64,000 bases of DNA from Spirodela intermedia (taxonomy: Eukaryota; Streptophyta; Magnoliopsida; Alismatales; Araceae): the NCBI GenBank assembly GCA_902729315.2, contig LR746265.1, positions 4,134,892-4,198,891 on the forward strand, in the 5' to 3' direction. The position numbers and the translations under genes were made by a program. The stretch's first letter is position 1. Each line of letters starts with the position of its first letter. The notes below the pieces were generated by a model. The model searched no databases. It worked only from the letters and a program-made list of their open reading frames with translations, and had not been told where the DNA came from. Positions 1 to 18,733 of this stretch are shown piece by piece.

Positions 1-531
1 CTTTCGATCTATCCGGATGCACCTTTTATGGGCCTCCAGAAAGATTCAGCAATAGCGAGGCGATGGGAAGTCAACCTTCCATAGATCTTCGCTAAATCGA
101 AAGGGTGTGCCCTTTGCTGACATCCGAGGGCTCATTTCCCTCTAGGCGAAGAAGAGCTCTACCCCAAATTTCCGTGAGATGCAGAAACCGGAAAGTTATA
201 ACGCAGCCGCCACAACAACGTTGACGCCGAATCGAGAAGTCATGTCGAAGGGTTAACTCCGGCCACTTGGACGAGCGAGGACGATGGGCAAATTCGTCCC
301 AGAGAGTTGACTATAGTTTTTATGATCCTTATTCTATTATACACCATTACATTAATCCTCCTACCCCGATCCAAACTTTGAAATGATTGCCGCCTATCAC
401 AGCAAAGTCATCCGGACATTTCTGAAAAAATAGTAAGAGAAATCCAACTCCTGGGGACTTGGAGGACGTGTTATTTTGAGACGAACGGAATGTTGAACGA
501 CAAGAACAGGCCGTGGAGGTAATCGTAATCG
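1..531. other. Intergenic stretch, no gene seen
   Basis: No open frame of useful length and no recognisable family. The right part is presumably the 3' flank of the WEB-family gene, which is read leftward and stops at 532. Nothing else can be supported. Confidence 0.5.
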
Positions 532-1712
532 TTATTTTCCTCGAGAAATGTGTGTGGAGAACTCTGGGTAATCTTTCTTCGTTGAGAAGATGATCCCGAG
601 CACAGGGATCAGCGCCCTTGTCTTCTTCTTCTTCTTTGTTGGCGTAGAAGCCTTGGCTTGGGGTGCTGAAAACTGCCTCTCGAAGACCTCCGGTGTCTCC
701 ATAGCCATGACTTCAGCGAGTGAAGGAGGCTTGGCAAATTTGACGCATCGTCTCTTCTGAATCTCGGGTCTTCCATCGGTGTTTGCGGGCTTCTCCCCCG
801 CTTTCGGCTGGCTTGAATTGCCCAGTGACTCGATATCTTTGACCTCCGGCTCTTTCAGGCTGTTCTCGGTCTTACTCGGTTTCAACTCTTCGAGTTCCTT
901 CCTGGTGTTGTGGAGCTCCTCCTGGAGCGAAGTGAGGGTGGTCATCATCATCATGCCCTCTTGTCTCGTTTTCTCGAGCATCTGCCTGGTTTCTTCAAGC
1001 TCGGTCTGGATCGAACCTAACCTGGACAGCCCGTTTTCCTCAGTCTTTCTTGCTTCGGTCTTCATCTAACAGAGAGGAGAGCAATCATCAGCTTAATCAC
1101 TACCGAATGAATGCTGGAGAAGATTACCTTAGGTTCCTAACTTCACAATTGATAGAAAAGGTTTCAGAGAAAGGAAATAAAATAATTTTATGGATAGCTC
1201 TAACGATCGTTCTCTTCGTCAAACAATCATCGCCGATATGTGGCTTGACCGAGAAGACAGTCATCTCCTCTGAGGGTTAAGGCAAAAAGGACACGTTAAG
1301 AATAAACTCGACTGTCAAGCCTCGTGAGAGACCAGTTCCAGTAGCAGACTGCGTTGGCCTTCTCATGCTCTAACCAGTCACACGAGGAAAAGGAAGAGAA
1401 GCATGGAGGGGAATGGGGCTTCCCTTGAATTAAACCAGTGAATTGGCGAGAGAGGATGATGTATAACCGTTAGACATGTGAGATGATCAACCACAGCCTA
1501 CTATTGCTTTGGGGGAGAGAGAGAGAGAGAGAGAGAGATGAAGATGATGATGAATGAGTCCTGCGCTTTCATACCTCATTATGCTTGTTGCCGTAAATCC
1601 CTCCGGCAAGGACTGTCTCTCCGAACAGCATGACGGCTTCCTTCACCGACCGGAAGGGAGCTCGGGTGTCGATCTCAACTCTCCCGATGACAGCACCACC
1701 ACCGCTCTCCAT
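532..1712 (-). CDS. WEB family coiled-coil protein (At1g75720/At2g17940-like)
   Basis: Two exons on the minus strand: 1712-1575 and 1065-532, 223 aa. Exon 1 encodes MESGGGAVIGRVEIDTRAPF followed by SVKEAVMLFGE, the N-terminal signature of the short WEB family members; the donor is GAG|GTATGA and the acceptor TTAG|ATGAAG, both in phase 0. Exon 2 carries a heptad-like coiled coil (roughly residues 60-110, rich in E, L, T and M) and then a basic tail with a run of five lysines. WEB proteins are known as coiled-coil proteins linked to chloroplast photorelocation (WEB1 with PMI2); the short members are largely uncharacterised, so the role here is inferred from family only. The upstream Met at 1904 was not used because the residues before MESGGG are unlike the family and would lie upstream of the TATA-like box at 1771. 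Confidence 0.85.
1515..1538. repeat. (GA)n microsatellite in the WEB gene intron
   Basis: Twelve uninterrupted GA units, lying in the intron (1066-1574) of the minus-strand WEB gene, close to its donor site. Confidence 0.9.
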
Positions 1713-4231
1713 TCTCGGCGTTATCTTCTGTTCTTCACTCCTTTCTCTTTTTCGTAGCGAAATGTCTGTTCTTATAAAAGCCGAGGAGAGGAGCTGAGTT
1801 TGCCGTGAGAGAGAGAGAAAGAGGGAAGGCAGAAGTTCAGCGGGGGCGCCGGTGGGGGCCGGTGCGAGTGGGGGAAGACGGGCGGTGGCCGGGGGGAGTT
1901 TCATGGATACGTAAAGTGCGGGCGTGAGGTTCGAACTTAACGAAGTCTAATAAAATCATGTGCCCCGTTGCTTAGCGTCCACTTCACTGTTATTCCGTCA
2001 ACATTCTTGGTGGTTATGGCACCTCTAACAACCACCAGTTCAATTCATTCTTCGTTTCCAGTACACATCTCTACAGACGCCGTGAAGGAAGCCTCTTAGA
2101 GAATAGGTTGAGTTCTTTAGTAGAAGCTTAAGACTCTGACTAGTACGAATTCTATGATTCAGCGCACCAGCGCTCTAAATTATAATTATTTTGATAAATT
2201 CTTGAAATTCTTCTTGCATTCAACCGCTGCATTTTTTTATTTCTGCGTTGAACCAAACACAGTTTGACTTTTATGATTATTTTTGTGCAAACTTGTGTTG
2301 ATTTAGTGTACAAGTCTATACTTGAAAAATATGGTAGATTTCTTCTAGTGATACTTTTACATGGTAATGATATACTCCGTACTATGTTAGAGCCAACATT
2401 TTATTTGCACAAAAAATTCAAAGAGTAAGTGCCAATCCTATTACTAACGACATATCTATTCTTTGTCAACAGAATAGCATGTATTTAGAGTCAACTCAAA
2501 TTTTTCATTGAATAATAGGTGTTAATTATCCACCAACCGCAAGACATACTACTACATAAGAAGCCAAAAGTAGTAGTCAAAATCTACTGACATTTATAAC
2601 TATTTTTTAAGGTACATAAGACTTTGTCAAGTCATCATTAAAATATTTCTTTAATCTTATGAATAATTCATTTTAATGAAAAAAATACAGGAATGTTATC
2701 AATAAAGAACTCTCTATCTCTCAATCTCTTTGAAATGCCTCATTGAAGATGAGAAATTTTTGTCATGTTATCATGTTTTTTTATGAACTTAATCACATAT
2801 CTAGACTTCTTAACCAATTTAATAAGTTGTTAATTTTTTGGGTCGTATTTTACTTTTATAATAATAAAATAAGACCAAAGTTAGGCTTCCCTTGTAAGAA
2901 AAGTAATGTAGGACATTTGAAAAACTAACATGCAAGTAAAAGGCTAAAAATCAATCTTTGTAAGCAAAACTAGCTTTTTGATGGCTAGCCTATCCATTTA
3001 TGCTTGAAATGCCTATGAAAACCGAGTAGCTATTCATCTATGGGGAACTTGGCACTCAAAACACCCTCATAAATAAGTATCAAAGAAATCTGAGTGTTGA
3101 ATGATCAAGGAGGATATGATTAAAATTAAAATGAAATAAATGTATAACCGAAAGGGAAAAGAGTGCTAGACATAAGTTAGAGTAGGGAATATGAAAGTGT
3201 GGGGGTCAAGATAGCTACTTCTCATGATGCATCATTTCATTTTGAACATGTAATTATTTTTTCAAGTAATCTCTTCTCTTTAGTTGAGGTTACACTTACT
3301 TAGACCCAACCATAATTGAAAGCCTGAAGCTTTGACTATCCAAATTCTACAATGGGGTGTGTCAACTTTTGAAAAGAAAAGTTAAATCTTGTTTTGAAAA
3401 AATATAGATGAATATATAGATATTTTTATCACGGGTGTTCATTTACTATAATTTGAGCATGACATTACAAGTCAATCCTCATCAAATTTTCTTGATATTG
3501 AGAGAAACACAGGCAATGAGAGGCCACAACAACCAGAGTATTATAGGATATAGGATAGTTGATACCAATATGCTCTCCTCTTGATTCACTTTCTTCTCGT
3601 AACCACAATCTCACATTTTATAATATAAGTAGCTAATATTTAAAGTAAAATTTGTATTTTCCATGAATCTATATATTCCCTAAATGACTAAGGTCGAACC
3701 CTTTTAGTGTTTGTAGGAAATTTGTTATGCAATGGTAGCATCAAGAGTCATCTAGCATAGATTATCAGAACATGCCCATCAACCTGCAAATATACATACC
3801 GTCAGGGAATTTAGGTACCCTCGGTCAAACGTTTATGATACTTAACAGGGTTTAGATAAGTACCAAACGGTAAAAAATCGCGCCAAAAAAAACATCTTAT
3901 TTGAATGCAGTGTATTTTTTATTTTTCAAAGTTTGGTATAAAGGCGAATGCATTGCTATAACTTGTGGTCGACAAACCGTGGTTCAGATGCTACCTTGTG
4001 TGAACTGCGGTTTAGAAGACCTGGAATTGCACTCTCCGTTCGAACAGCCACGTAGCGGGAAGAGGCGGCCAGCTAAAGGCGGTTCGTAGGAGGGGATCTT
4101 GGTTGGCCTGTGGCACTTCGTGACGTCGACGGCTGTAGTTCCTGCAGCTAGACCAGCTTCTTACGCCCGGATTCATGCTCTATTCGTAGTCTGAGGGAGC
4201 AGAAGTGCGATTGTTGTCCCTAGAAGTGGAG
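1713..4231. other. Intergenic AT-rich region between divergent genes
   Basis: About 2.5 kb between the start of the WEB-family gene (minus) and the start of the TFIIS-like gene (plus), so it must hold both promoters. It is strongly AT-rich from about 2150 to 3900, with only short frames (60-odd residues) that resemble nothing known. The last 150 bases become GC-richer and contain a TGACGTC core near 4121, typical of a bZIP-bound site. No transposon ends were recognised. Confidence 0.5.
1771..1780 (-). promoter_or_regulatory. TATA-like box of the WEB-family gene
   Basis: On the minus strand the sequence reads CTTTTATAAG, ending 58 bases upstream of the chosen ATG at 1712. Position and composition fit a plant TATA box with a short leader; it also argues against translation starting at the upstream Met at 1904. 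Confidence 0.4.
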
Positions 4232-6693
4232 ATGCAGAAGAGGAGGTACGGGCAGGTCTTCTCAGGTGACGACGAAGAGGATGGAGAAATTAGACGGGGT
4301 GAAGGCAGTGAGGGGGAGGATCCGAAGAAGGTACGGGTAGGAGGATTGCAGGAACCTGACGACGGGGAGGCAGCAGAAGAAGAAAAAGAAGAAGAGGGCG
4401 AAGAGGCTAGATGGAGAGCACGGGATGCAGAGGCTCCAAGGAATCCATGGGGAAGAGGATTGCAAGAGGTAGAATCAAGGAAAGCTGACAGCGGGAAAGA
4501 TGAGAAGAGAGATGATGCACAGGAGGACATAAAGACGGTGATTTCTGATGAAAACAAGCTTTCAAACGGCATTTCTGATAATGAAAGTGCATCCTCGACT
4601 CCTGACATCCTGTCTAGAGAAGAATCTCCAGGACCCACGATAGCGGAGATTCCGAGAAGCCATCCAAGTGAAGCCTCAGAAATTCACGTAGCTTTAGAGA
4701 AATTGGGGGCATTGACGGGAGATGTGCATCGTGTGAGGTGGCTGGAGAAACTTGTTCAAGGATTTCGGCTCGTTGGCAGTTTGGAGGAAAATGTGTCCTT
4801 GGATAATGGGAAGAAGGTGAGTGAGCATGCTGCAATTTTAGGCCTTCTTTCATCATCCTGGGGACTTTTTCCCGGTTTTCGATACGTCTTCTGTTTCATC
4901 AAATAGTCAATCTTTGTCTGGTTTCCCGATCGGAAATAAGCTCCCGGAACTTATAACTCAGTTTTCCTTGGATCTTGAGTCGTTGAGTTTAAGTAAATGC
5001 TCGACAGTTTATCGTCATAGTTCTAACTTCCGTTTCTTTTTCTTTTTTTTCAGGCTAGGGAAAGCTTTTCCTGGCCAGATTCTGCTCTTCCGATGATAGT
5101 TGCTCTTGAGAAGACAGTGCACGAAGCTCTTGGCTCCGATTTTCGCAAGTATAATCAAAAGATGAGGAAACTGGATTTCAATTTTAAGGTCATACTCATG
5201 CTTATTTGCATAATTTCATGAACTTTTGAATCATGCGCTTCGTCTCTCACATTCAATAACCATCAATAATCCACAAGAACAAAGATTCCGCATGATAAGG
5301 AATCTTCCCACTGTAATAAAGTATTTCATCATCCCATAAAGCAATTTTCTTATTGTGCTTGTGCATATCAATGCCTCCGTTTAATGAGCAATCGAACCTT
5401 CCAGCGCAACGCGTTGCTCACAAGACGTTTCCTAAAGGGGGAATTAGAGCCTAAAGTGATTCTCAACATGACTCCAGAGGAGTTGAAGGTAAAAAAAAAC
5501 CTCTCATCTTCGTTCGTTGACATTTTTCATGAAATGGGCATTCCTTCGTTATCATTTCTGAGGATTAAATTAGAGAAAAATTGACAACGTGCAATGGTTA
5601 TGAGCAAAAGATATTTAACTTAGTTTGAGTGCTTACGTGCTTGAAATGCGCGTATTTTTTGAAAGCAATGGTTAATCAGCGTATTCTCCAATAAACACAG
5701 TATTGGCCAGTGTTGTCTCGCCTATTATACATTATCCATTTATTTAATATTATAATTTTAGGCCCAGCTGATGTACAAATCGTCCAAGTAAGGATCATCA
5801 ATTGCACCATGGTTTTTAAGGATATATGAGAAAAAGAGTGCATGAAAGGATGCATATATATTAAGACCATAACTCCCTACGAACAGTTCCATTTTAAAGC
5901 GCATATCTTCGCCATAGCAATTGCACTTGTACTATCTACATTTTTTTTGTCTGATCTCGTGATTACACGTTTATTTTATTTATCTATTAGGGTTTATTTT
6001 TTTTAATTTTCTAGGTTTTTTTTCCAACATTTCCCTTCTGGAAATTCAGGAAGGCTTGACTTTTAATGAGAAGAAGAAGAAGGAGCCTGAGCAGTTGCAG
6101 TACATTCAGGTTCTGTTTTATGTTAAAAGGCTTTCTGTTCCGGAGGTCCTGGTCTGGATGCCCTCAAACTAGGCTTCCTTGCGCTACGTCAGATGGCAGA
6201 TGCTCGGTGTTCGAGATGCGCGGAAAGGAAGGTGGGGGTCGTAGAGATCATCCATGCGGGAGGATCTGGTGATAGGTATCAGGTCAGTAATTTATCTCAT
6301 ACTGGGTACAGTCCTTCTAAAACTTGATATAATTTCCGCTCTTTTTGTTGGTCTCCTGAAGGCCTGCTGAGATTTTATGATGTTCATCCCACCCGTTTAA
6401 TCCAGTTGGAGTGTGCTTCATGCGGCCACACCTGGTCTGCTTCCATAGATGATGTGTCCTCGTTGACCATCGATTCACCAAGAGCGGTGGGAAACGTCGG
6501 TGCTGCACCGTGGGCCACCGCCAAGTTTGAAGACGTCGAGAGGAAGCTGCTGAGCCCCCATGAAGCTGGGAAGTCCTCGATCGATCTTCCACAGAGAGAA
6601 GTCGAACCTTACATTCCCGTGCTAGAGACGCGGAGGTCTCTCGACAAGTGGAATCCGGAAGACGTTCCTGACTCGGCCACACTCGCCGGCTAG
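4232..6693 (+). CDS. TFIIS-like transcription elongation factor (central domain plus zinc ribbon)
   Basis: Six exons: 4232-4816, 5054-5188, 5405-5488, 6050-6109, 6193-6282, 6406-6693; 413 aa, all junctions in phase 0. Residues 1-195 are a highly charged, acidic nuclear-type N-terminus. Residues about 205-290 match the TFIIS central domain (HEALGSDFRKYNQKMRKLDF, then RRFLKGELEPKVILNMTPEE). Residues 294-324 form a zinc ribbon with Cys294, Cys297, Cys321 and Cys324. TFIIS binds stalled RNA polymerase II and stimulates transcript cleavage through an acidic Asp-Glu pair in a hairpin (RSADEP motif); here the matching loop reads HAGGSGDRYQ and lacks that pair, so cleavage activity is doubtful. Exon 3 was started at 5405 because that acceptor keeps phase and the family spacing; the acceptor at 5389 does not. 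This is a plant TFIIS-related subfamily, not canonical TFIIS. Confidence 0.85.
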
Positions 6694-7820
6694 AATGATA
6701 CTTTCTTTATGGTAAGTACAAAGACCAGTGTTTCCGAGATCAGTGGAATGATACAAAGATTACAGGAACTTGGCAAGTACAGTGAAACAGTTGTATAACT
6801 AATATTCTCCACCTCTCCAGGCCTTGTCCCATGTCCGGAATGAACGACAGGCGGCTCCATCTCCTGCCTCTGCATGGTGATATCGTCTTCCTTCGATCTT
6901 TCGGATGTTCTCGGTTCGCTGATCTCCGTCGGCCGGCGCCGGTGTAGGATTATTTTTAAGAATATACACGTCGAAGTGTCGCTGCTCTCTCCCTGGGGAG
7001 TTGGTGCCTGGGATGGAGGGGACGTTAATGGCGGCTGATGGTAGTCGGGAGATATGGAGAGAGAGAGAGAGAGAGAGATGGGGGGATCTGCCTTTGGAAT
7101 TACTGTTTTTTACATCTATGTTTGCTATTAGCATAGCAAGCCCAGACTGATATCTGATCCAGTATTGTGATTTGAACTCGTGGATCCTAACTTTTTCTGT
7201 TCAGTATTGAGGGTCTAATATTTTATTTCTATTATTACTAAGAGTGTCTAATGAAGTAGTAGGAGATAAAAACGATGAGGTGTCCAATACTTTTCACTCT
7301 TGCATACGTATTATTAAACACATTTATTTTTATTCTATATTTAATTCTAGTTTCTTGAACGTATATACGTATTATTCATTATCTTTGCATTTTATGAACA
7401 ACCTCTTTTTTGGATATTCGATAGAAAATTTGTGGATATATATCTCATGATTTCGATAATTTGTGCCCATTTCTCAACAACAACATTAGATTTATTTCAT
7501 CATGCAAAACTATTTATTTTCACACATTTACAAAATACATTCTGGGAAGTTGCCCAGACAAAAGGCTTCCATGTTTTACGTCCTATATAATTCCCTACCC
7601 TATTTACATAAATCTCTGGAAATCCCCCAGCTTTAACCTTTAAAGCTCTCAGTTCCAGTTCCTGACTCCTGTCGAGCCGGTTTTCTGAACCCCAGCTGCT
7701 GGCTGAGGATGATTGAATCTCCTGGATGGCTCAGCAGTTGACGGAAACAAAGAAAAAGGGGAATCTTTGGTCAAGATTTGGCAAGATTTCGACAGCACAA
7801 GAGATGGGTCCGGCGGCGTT
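6694..7820. other. Convergent intergenic region (3' flanks)
   Basis: Lies between the stop of the TFIIS-like gene (plus) and the stop of the kinase gene (minus), so it contains both 3' untranslated regions. There is a (GA)n run at 7057-7078 and an AT-rich stretch from 7140 to 7640. No coding signal was recognised. Confidence 0.5.
7057..7078. repeat. (GA)n microsatellite
   Basis: Eleven GA units in the convergent intergenic region. Confidence 0.9.
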
Positions 7821-14067
<6,247 letters not shown>

Positions 14068-15587
14068 ACCTTCTTCCTCCCGCGGCTCCCCCCCCTCCTC
14101 TTTCTATGGTCCGGGGGGTTTGTCCATAGAGAAGAAGGAATATGGCTGGCGATGGTTAATAAATAGAGGTGGGGAATTGGTGGGGAAAGATGATCCGAGA
14201 AACTACGAAAGGAGAAGTTAAAGGAGCGGAAGGGGTCAAAAGAGGGGACTTCCGTTGAAGGGAGACCATGAAGACAGACAAGGGACAGATGGAAAACACT
14301 GCCCCCCCTTCCCCAACGAAATTGAGAAGAGTGGAAAGCTTCAACTAACAAAGCCGAGTAGAAAAAACTTTTATTTTCCTCCTCCCTGATTCCCCCCTGT
14401 AACCATCCAGAGAGGTAATCTACGATTTCGCCGAAGGATAGATCCTTTCTTCGCGTATTAAATAGAAATCTCCATCCCCGGAACAACCATTCTCGGTCAC
14501 CCTCCAATCTTTGTGATTAAACAAAGCATAAATTATCACCTTTCAAAGCTTTCGATTCAACCCGACAGCATCATCAATGGCAACGTGGGTTCGCGGATGT
14601 GATAATTTTTCATTGTCCGGTGTTCCTCATCGAACCGCCCGGCGGCGGTTGGGTTGCCCCAACGACAGGCGGACGCGGGATCGTCGCGTGGACCCATTCG
14701 CGCGTCGGAATTCGGTTTCCAGGTCGGACGTTTGTCTTTTTAACAGTAGTACGACGAAGACGCTTCTTTGAGGAAGAACCTCAAACACGAAAGAGGGTCT
14801 AGGCGTTGACCTGTTCGTGGAGACCCTTTCTGGGCAACGGAGATTATATCAATTTAATGGCAAATTAAATCAGCTCGACATCTTTTCCGGAAAGGATGAT
14901 GAAAGATTTCCCACGCTGGGCATCCACAACAAATGAAGCCGCATTCTATTTTTGACAAACTAAGCCGTCTGCTATCCAATCTGACAGAGATTTTCAGGGG
15001 AATTTGCATCAAAAGCTCCAAAGATTTAGATACGAGACAAGAACACCCAACCACTCCTCTTACAGCCTCCCGCGAGCAAGATGCCAAGTCAACTCTTGCA
15101 TCTCGGCGGAGGCACGAGATCTGCCTTTCCTTTCGGCGACACGAGTTCATCTTTTTGACAAGATCACGATAGTTACAGCCGGGCGTGAGACGAACCAACC
15201 AGAGAAGGAGCAGGTTTCTGCGACCTTTATCCAACCCACTCGGCAGGTTGGAGCGGACGGGTTGCTAGGAAAAGGCGGCATGCAGCACGCTGGCTAGAAG
15301 CAGCGACGGGAAGTTTACCTGAACGTCACGTGCCCCGTGCTGACAAACAGAGACAGGGGTCCTTCCTAGAGAGGGAAGGCGGGAAGGCGGGAAGGCGGGA
15401 GGGAGAACTAGAGCGAGAGAGCCCGATTGAGAAGGGCGGCATGTGGGCATCCAATGAAAGATTACAGATTTTCTCTACAAAACCCACACCTCAGTTAGTC
15501 GCCATTAAAGCTGTAGATAAAGGAGTACAGGGATCTATGTCGAGTCCACCTCCACACAACGGCGCCTTCCTTCCGATCTTTCGTTGG
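14068..15587. other. Kinase 5' flank and DnaJ-gene 3' flank
   Basis: This 1.5 kb separates the kinase start from the stop of the next minus-strand gene. It should contain the kinase leader and promoter; a TATA-like CTATTTATTA on minus lies near 14157-14166. A frame of 126 codons on minus at 14854-15234 has no family resemblance and an odd composition rich in Arg, Cys and Leu, so it is not called. Three tandem copies of an 8-base unit GGGAAGGC lie at about 15373-15398. Confidence 0.5.
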
Positions 15588-18500
15588 CTACCTCTGTCGT
15601 TCTGCAGCCTGTTGATGAAAAGCCTGGTTAGTTGATGGATCCAGGGAGCATCAGAGTAGGAAACTAGGAGACGGGCGTTTGAGTAATTTCTGATATTTCC
15701 ATTTCTGCATTCAATCAACGTGAGGAGGAATCTAAAGCTGAGCGTTTTCCATCCTCAATCTAGTTTATCCTTTTTATTTCCGGAAAAAGGAAGAATATAT
15801 TAAAAACAGGAGCGTCAGAGTAGGAAAATAGGAGACAGGCGTTTGAGTAATTTATGATATTTCCATTTCTGCATTCAATCAACGTGAGAAGGAATCTACC
15901 CCACCCCCCACTCCCAACATGATGCCAAGAACTGGTAGCATCGTCAGTGGGATATATTGGCCACTAAACTATATTATGACAACTATACCCTTACCAATCC
16001 CCATTAAAGACAACATTTTTTAAACAAAAAATGAAATCCCGGCACACCAGGTTTGACCTAATGACGTAGATTCCATTTATGAATGTTAGAGAGAGAAAAT
16101 AAAGAGTTTTATAAACTAAGCTGTCTTAATCCTATCAAAGGGAATAGGAGAGGAGAAACTAACACAAGACCCAAATATGCATAGGCCGATTGGGCCTACG
16201 AGGCCCATTGCAACAAAATAATAACTAGCATAGTATTCTCCCTGGATGTGGATCATCTGTGTGTGTGTGTGTGTGTGCTTACAAGTTAATTACAGCTTGT
16301 CACATAAGAAAAATGATTATTACCAATGAGATTAATAGTAGAAGAGATGAGACCTATTGGCCTCGTGTTTTCTAGTGGGGTCACTGGCACACAATAGCTA
16401 ATGTCTAACTAGGATGACTGAACATATTGAGAAATAAATAAATACTCATGCTGCAGTTTATCACTTTAACCCACGGGAATCATACTGATCCCATTTGGCC
16501 AATAAATACTCATCAGTTTATACTCATACTTAATCTTCCAGGGTGAGATTGGATAACGCATCAAAGATTTATGCGCCAATAATCCCATTTGCATCTCCTG
16601 TAATGGGGGCCCGGGTTCCACGTTAACCAAGAGAGGGAATGGTCCGTTGAGTTATAGGTGGATCCCATGAACAAGAGCTTGGTTCATTTGGCCATCATAT
16701 CTTATTGGTTGGGCATATTAGGTACGTATTGGGAGAAACTGGCAATAATGATCGTAAAAATATAAAAGAGTGCCCTCCATACCCTCTGAAGCTTCTTCAA
16801 AACAGAATCTTCAAAAGCCTGATAGCCAAGACCAACAATGTTGCTCAGCTTTGGACTGTCGGCTTCAGCTGATCTCACAGGAGACCCTTCAGAAAGACCA
16901 GTTGCCGCAGGCTGAAGAGGAAGAACCAGTAAGGGATTTGAAAGGTTCCCGACCATACTATGCACAGCAGCAACCTGCAAACACAAAGGAATAATTCCCA
17001 TTCCATTTAATGCAGGCGATAAGCAAACATCATAAACTGGATTGATGGAGAAGGCAAGGTTTCTATGCATTTTTTTCCCTGAAACTGAGAAATCCATACC
17101 AGTAATAGAGTGAAGAATCGTTTAAGGTAATACAGAGCCACATTCGAAAGAGTTATGTTAATTATAATGTATCTAATTACACAGTGAGCTAAAATAATAA
17201 CATCAGCTATAAGCTTATTCACAGCAGAGTCCGAGATCTCTGAAAGAGCAGGTTTCCTCACACCAGTTGGCATCTACAGGGTCTTTGGCAAGTCTCTTCA
17301 GGCTTGTACAAATCCGCTTTTTGTGAAGGTGGATATAAGAGAATAGGAAACCACGATAAGAGAAGAAAAGAAAGCAGGATAAATTTCCAGAAGAAAAAAA
17401 TATTAAATCAGGTTTCCCTGATGGAATAAATGCGTCGATGTAATAGCTAAAGAAAAGTTTCGCTCCCCCCCCCCAACCCATGATGAGAATAGATATTTGA
17501 GGATTTCCCATCTCCTCCACATTCAAGGATAGCCCTGTTGATGTCAGACAACGAATTTTTAAACTCTGCAGAGATCCTGCTACTCCTTTCCCACCAAAAT
17601 CAAAGTATTATCGGAAAATTTTGGGGTTTTAATTTTATCGTAAGCAGGATGTCTCTTATTGGCTCTGTATCGCGGTATTTTCATTGTAAACAGCAGGGTT
17701 TTTTCACCAAACTCAGCATTCTCCTTTTTCAACATTTGAACGAAGAGACATCTGAAATTCTCTCCAGCCCCGTTCTCCACATCTTCGAATTTCATCGTTC
17801 ATACTACAAACAAACTCCAGATCGAGGTGAGGCCCCATGATGATGCAAGGAATTTGAAGCGCATATTAGGAAACCACTTCTTGGGGAAAGAAAAAATCCG
17901 AGTGTTGCCTCAGAGCTAGGAAACTATTCTGCCAGAATTTCATCTTCTCGTCTATCATTAACGATACCCATGATCGATGTCACAGATAACTTAACGAGAA
18001 AAAGAAAGAGTCTCACCGCAGAAGCTTTGGAAGCCATGACAACGAGGGCTGATCCTTTCTTCTTCGTTCCTTTCGACCTTAACATCACATCCTCCACCTC
18101 TCCGAAGTTTCTGAATACCTCCCTAAGCTTGGCTTCGCTGTACTCCCCGGCCGTTCTCTCCCAGGAAACTTTCAGAACCCTCTCTTTATCAAGACCAGGA
18201 CCTCCGTCGTTTTTGACCTTGTCCTTCCTAGGTCCAGCCCCACCTACCGGCCCCCCGGGCGGAGCCGTTGGCGCGTCACTCCCCTTCTTCTTGACCAACA
18301 TCGCTGCCCTGAACCTCGCTAGTTCTTCCTTGAGCCTTGCGGCCGCCTGCGCCTCCTCTCGGCGGGCCTTCTCCACCGGATCGAGACCGGGGCCTGCCGT
18401 GGCGGCGCGTTCCCGTTCCTCGAGGTCGGTGGCGAGCTTCCGCCGCTTGGCATCGTGGCGAGACTCGCGGAGGAGACGCTCCCTTCGAGCGCGAAGCAGG

Positions 18501-18733
18501 TCGTCGAAGGCCTTGCGGGCGGCCTCGTCTTTGAGAATTTCAAAGGAGGAGACGAGCCTCTGGAAGACGGCGGTGGCGTCGGGGTCGTCCCGGCGCTTGT
18601 CCGGATGGCACTCCCTAGCTTTGACCTTGTACGCCTTCTCGATCTCCTTGATTGAGAGCTTCGCGCCCTCCTCTCCCGAGGGCAACCCCAGGATCGCATA
18701 GTGGTCCTCTTCCTCCTCCGACGGCATTGCCAT
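15588..18733 (-). CDS. DNAJC17: DnaJ homolog subfamily C member 17-like (J domain plus RRM)
   Basis: Three exons on minus: 18733-18017, 16974-16783 and 15608-15588; 309 aa, all junctions phase 0. Residues about 10-80 form a J domain with the HPD motif at 43-45, the site that stimulates Hsp70 ATPase. A basic, Arg/Glu-rich helix follows (80-145), then an RRM from about 185 to 252 that is split by intron 1 (SKASA|VAAVHSMVGNLS). The tail has NPLLVLPLQPAA and GYQAFEDSVLKKLQR, both hallmarks of plant and animal DNAJC17. The last coding exon is only seven codons (AAERQR and stop) and was found by asking for a family-like end with an acceptor in phase. DNAJC17 proteins are nuclear and tied to pre-mRNA splicing in animals and yeast (Cwc23-like). 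Exon 1 is very GC-rich compared with the introns. Confidence 0.88.
15646..15898. repeat. Direct repeat of about 89 bp, 164 bp apart
   Basis: The stretch 15646-15734 recurs with a few differences at 15810-15898 (shared features: CAGAGTAGGAAA, GGCGTTTGAGTAATTT and TTTCTGCATTCAATCAACGT). Both copies lie in intron 2 of the minus-strand DNAJC17-like gene, immediately upstream of its last coding exon at 15588-15608, so the duplication has not disturbed the acceptor. Confidence 0.85.
16258..16277. repeat. (TG)n microsatellite
   Basis: Ten TG units in intron 2 of the DNAJC17-like gene. Confidence 0.9.

Noticed and set aside
14854-15234. 126-codon frame on minus between kinase and DNAJC17-like gene
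   Set aside because: No recognisable motif, odd Arg/Cys/Leu composition, and antisense frames of similar length in the same place.
17970-18701. 243-codon plus-strand frame
   Set aside because: Exact antisense of DNAJC17-like exon 1; Ser/Arg/Leu-rich translation typical of the shadow of a GC-rich exon.
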